NCBI GenBank assembly: GCA_946540675.1
Contig: CAMNIW010000064.1
Location: 1 to 7,510 of the forward strand
Direction: 5' to 3'
Length of the DNA stretch: 7,510 bases
Origin: an uncultured Clostridia bacterium
GTDB lineage: Bacteria; Bacillota; Clostridia; Christensenellales; Borkfalkiaceae
Shown here: positions 5,789 through 7,510 of the stretch, piece after piece
How positions within the stretch are numbered: the first letter of the stretch is position 1
How the letters are laid out: each line of letters starts with the position of its first letter
Notes under the pieces: model-generated
The model's database searches: none
What the model saw: only the letters and a program-made list of their open reading frames with translations
What the model was told of the DNA's origin: nothing
Program-made: the position numbers and the translations under genes

Positions 5789-6637
5789 TTATACCCCGAG
5801 AGCCGCCGCTTGCGTTATCGCTTCTTCCATAAGTTGCGCTTTTCTTTCGGTCGATACTTTGCCGAGAGCGGCGTTGACTTTCGCAAGAAGCGAAGAACCC
5901 TTTTTAAGACCTACGGCAAGCGTTACGTTGGAAAGATCGGTAACGGTGAATCCGCTCGCGTTGTTGACGAGATGAATATAGGTAAATTCGGAATTTGCCG
6001 CGCAGTCCGCTATGGCTCCCGGCTCTTCGGCGATATATCCGTCGATCGATTTCGCTTTGAGAGCGACTATCATCGCGGGGAAATCTTCCATAGCCGTCTG
6101 ATGCTGAACTCCCGATATCTGGTCAATAACCGTGTCGTGGAAAGTTCCCGACTGCGCGACGAGTTTTGCCCCCGTGAAATCGGCGATCTTTTCGGCGGAA
6201 GCGAACGCTCCGTCCTTGCGGACTACGACGACGAGATTCGATTCGTAATACGGATCGGAGAAATCTATAACCGCTCTCCTTTCGTCCGTCGGGCTCATAC
6301 CCGCGATTATAAAGTCAAGCGCACCCGACTGAACGGCGGGGATAAGGCTCTCCCACTCGTATGCGTATATCTGCAACCGCATACCGAGTTCGTCCGCGAC
6401 GTATTTAGCGATTTTTACGTCGTAACCGTTGGCATATTGACCGCTTTTTCCCTGTATGGCGACGGCGCCGTTATCGGCGTTGTACTGAGTCCAGTTGTAC
6501 GGTTGATAAGCGCATTCCATACCGACTTTGAGTACGGGTCTGTCGTCGGCGGGTTCGCTTGAACCGCAGGACGCGACGGAGAAAGCGGCCGCGGCGACCA
6601 TAACGATCGCCATGAGCAAAGTGAACAGTTTTTTCAT
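5789..6637 (-). CDS. Amino acid ABC importer, substrate-binding lipoprotein (probable lysine)
   Basis: A 282-aa extracytoplasmic binding protein of the SBP_bac_3 family, which captures an amino acid and delivers it to the permease. The N-terminus is a lipoprotein signal: MKK, a hydrophobic core to about residue 22, and lipobox VASC with C24 as the lipid anchor, as expected in a Gram-positive cell. Family features include NGYDVKIAKYVADELGM (residues 70-86), SGALDFIIAGMSPTDER (104-120) with R120 at the usual carboxylate-binding position, DFSDPYYES (125-133) and AQSGTFHD (161-168). The start has a perfect GGAGGT 7 nt upstream. It is the first gene after a lysine riboswitch, which is the best evidence for L-lysine as ligand; arginine, ornithine or histidine cannot be excluded from the protein alone. 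A strong hairpin follows the stop codon before the permease gene. Confidence 0.95.
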   Translation of the reverse strand: MKKLFTLLMAIVMVAAAAFSVASCGSSEPADDRPVLKVGMECAYQPYNWTQYNADNGAVAIQGKSGQYANGYDVKIAKYVADELGMRLQIYAYEWESLIPAVQSGALDFIIAGMSPTDERRAVIDFSDPYYESNLVVVVRKDGAFASAEKIADFTGAKLVAQSGTFHDTVIDQISGVQHQTAMEDFPAMIVALKAKSIDGYIAEEPGAIADCAANSEFTYIHLVNNASGFTVTDLSNVTLAVGLKKGSSLLAKVNAALGKVSTERKAQLMEEAITQAAALGV

Positions 6638-6678
6638 AATTTTTACCTCCGTTTTTCAATCCAAGTTTCCAAACGAGT

Positions 6679-6718
6679 AAAAATAAAACCTGCAATACCG
6701 CTAACGCAATATTGCAGG
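6679..6718 (-). terminator. Riboswitch-controlled intrinsic terminator
   Basis: On the minus strand, CCTGCAATATTGC (6718-6706), loop GTTA and GCGGTATTGCAGG (6701-6689) form a 13-bp stem with two U-G pairs, followed by TTTTATTTTT (6688-6679). The base CGTTAGC, spanning the loop of this stem, is complementary to GCTAACG in the 3' strand of the aptamer P1 (6748-6742). The two structures cannot form together. Lysine binding would hold P1 and let the terminator form, which is the usual OFF logic of lysine riboswitches. Confidence 0.9.
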
Positions 6719-6733
6719 AAACCTTATCCGTGT

Positions 6734-6914
6734 TTCATATACGTTAGCACTCCGCTCCAAAAAGAGCGACAGTCGGCAAGATGTTCTCTTGACGCCCAAC
6801 CTTCGACGGACTCAAACCCGCCGCGGTTTCGGCAAACAACCCTTTCGTACCCGGTACCGTTTGAGCGGTGTTACCTTGAACTACTGATGTTGTCTGCGCC
6901 TCTACTCGAATGAA
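6734..6914 (-). promoter_or_regulatory. Lysine (L-box) riboswitch aptamer
   Basis: An RNA of about 181 nt on the minus strand with the conserved L-box signs in order: AGAGGCGC (6903-6896), AGTAG, GAAAGGG, GCCGAA (6833-6828), ACTGTC and GGAG.GCTA near the 3' end. P1 can be closed by TTCAT (6914-6910) with ATGAA (6738-6734) plus inner pairs. P3 has CGGCGG opposite CCGTCG, P4 has CAAGA opposite TCTTG, and P5 has CGCTC opposite GAGCG. Most telling, the P2 loop CTCAAAC (6865-6859) and the P3 loop GTTTGAG (6817-6811) are perfect 7-nt complements, matching the loop-loop contact known for this riboswitch. It senses L-lysine and should reduce transcription of the ABC importer when lysine is plentiful. 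Confidence 0.95.
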
Positions 6915-6934
6915 TATTGAATTTTTATGCGTCA

Positions 6935-6963
6935 ATAATACACCCCTTTTTACCTTTTGGCAA
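6935..6963 (-). promoter_or_regulatory. Promoter of the riboswitch-ABC importer operon
   Basis: On the minus strand TTGCCA (6963-6958) and TATTAT (6940-6935) are spaced by 17 nt, each one mismatch from the sigma-A consensus. Transcription would start near 6928, about 14 nt before the aptamer, which is where a riboswitch promoter should be. Confidence 0.78.
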
Positions 6964-6990
6964 GCGTTTTAACGCACTTTTTCAAAATTT

Positions 6991-7510
6991 TTATAATTTT
7001 TCCGTTTCTTCTTCTACCGCCGCCGATCTCAACGCTTCCAGAACCGCCCCGATCTTTTTCAATACTTCGTCTTTGCCGAATCCCGTTTCGGCGGAAGTCG
7101 GTATTATATTGTATTCGGTCACTTTGAGAAACTTCGCTATATCCTTTACTCTCGTCTTTATCTGCGTTTTCGGTATCTTGTCCGCCTTGGTCGCGATAAA
7201 ACAGTACGAAAACGCCGAAGAGTGCATAAAGTTGACCATCGTAACGTCGTCGCGAGTGGGATCGTGGCGAATATCCAAAAGAGAGAGAACGTAAGCCGCG
7301 TTGCGCCTGTCGGCAAAAAACGCCTCCATCGTCCTGCCCCACTTTTCCTTTTCTTCCTTGGAAACTTTCGCATAGCCGTACCCCGGAAGATCTGCCAATA
7401 TAAAATCTCCGAAATCGAAATAGTTGACAAGCCTTGTACGCCCGGGCTCGGACGACGTTCTGGCAAGTTTGCGCGCGGACGCGAGCATATTTATAAACGA
7501 ACTCTTGCCG
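6991..7510 (-). CDS. engB: Ribosome biogenesis GTPase EngB/YsxC/YihA (5' end outside window)
   Basis: The C-terminal 173 or so residues of a TRAFAC-class GTPase that assists late assembly of the 50S ribosomal subunit. The reading frame is open to the right edge, where GKSSFINML forms the end of the G1 P-loop, so only about 30-40 N-terminal residues are missing. The in-frame ATG at 7488 lies inside this motif and is not the real start. The other G motifs are clear: PGRTRLVNYF with the G2 Thr, DLPGYGYAK (G3, the family hallmark), TKADK (G4) and TSAETGFGKDEV (G5). The short C-terminus ends in a Glu-rich tail (AVEEETEKL) and a TAA stop. In many Firmicutes engB follows lon or clpX, which may lie past the edge. 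I see no convincing terminator between its stop and the promoter of the ABC operon. Confidence 0.96.
   Translation of the reverse strand, partial: GKSSFINMLASARKLARTSSEPGRTRLVNYFDFGDFILADLPGYGYAKVSKEEKEKWGRTMEAFFADRRNAAYVLSLLDIRHDPTRDDVTMVNFMHSSAFSYCFIATKADKIPKTQIKTRVKDIAKFLKVTEYNIIPTSAETGFGKDEVLKKIGAVLEALRSAAVEEETEKL

Noticed and set aside
6744..6935. Small minus-strand open frame of 63 codons upstream of the binding protein
   Set aside because: It lies within the lysine riboswitch; the conserved RNA elements and kissing loops explain the sequence.
6960..6985. Possible terminator after engB (GCGT, TAAA, ACGC)
   Set aside because: Only a 4-bp core stem and no U-tract on the minus strand; it also overlaps the -35 box of the next promoter.
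6917..7294. Plus-strand open frame of 125 codons opposite engB
   Set aside because: It is antisense to the GTPase with G2-G5 motifs and extends into the promoter of the ABC operon; no recognisable domain.

Overview
The window looks like chromosomal DNA of a member of class Clostridia, probably an uncultured gut-type lineage. The main reason is a SCIFF locus (a short Cys-rich precursor peptide followed by its radical SAM/SPASM maturase), which is close to a signature of that class. A lysine (L-box) riboswitch, a methionine gamma-lyase-family enzyme of the YnbB type and a lipoprotein-type binding protein also fit a Gram-positive host. All supported genes lie on the minus strand, so transcription runs from high to low coordinates, and I describe them in that order. 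I see no mobile element, CRISPR array, tRNA or rRNA.

7510-6991: the 3' part of engB (ysxC/yihA), an essential-type ribosome-assembly GTPase cut by the window edge. 6963-6679: a sigma-A-type promoter, a complete lysine riboswitch aptamer with a 7-nt P2-P3 kissing-loop complement, and a strong intrinsic terminator that can compete with a 7-bp antiterminator. 6637-4196: the operon it controls, a polar amino acid ABC importer (lipoprotein binding protein, permease, ATPase). A long hairpin lies between the first two genes and a terminator follows the last. The riboswitch makes L-lysine the best substrate guess, and lysine itself should shut the operon off.

4166-2836: a monocistronic-looking unit with its own promoter and a PLP enzyme of the methionine gamma-lyase/'aluminium resistance' family. 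2827-1: a near-consensus promoter drives scfA (SCIFF precursor, 50 aa), scfB (its radical SAM/SPASM thioether-forming maturase) and, overlapping scfB by 20 bases, an Orn/Lys/Arg decarboxylase-family PLP enzyme that runs off the left edge. A stem-loop with a U-run lies between scfA and scfB and may make peptide mRNA outnumber maturase mRNA.

The most notable points are these: the SCIFF peptide has Gly at the position where I recall the characterised family member having its cross-link acceptor Thr, plus a seventh Cys in the leader; the scfA-scfB hairpin also contains the only Shine-Dalgarno-like sequence for scfB; and the SBP-permease hairpin pairs fully only as minus-strand RNA. No wholly new system is evident. 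The window is a set of recognisable units with some unusual details.
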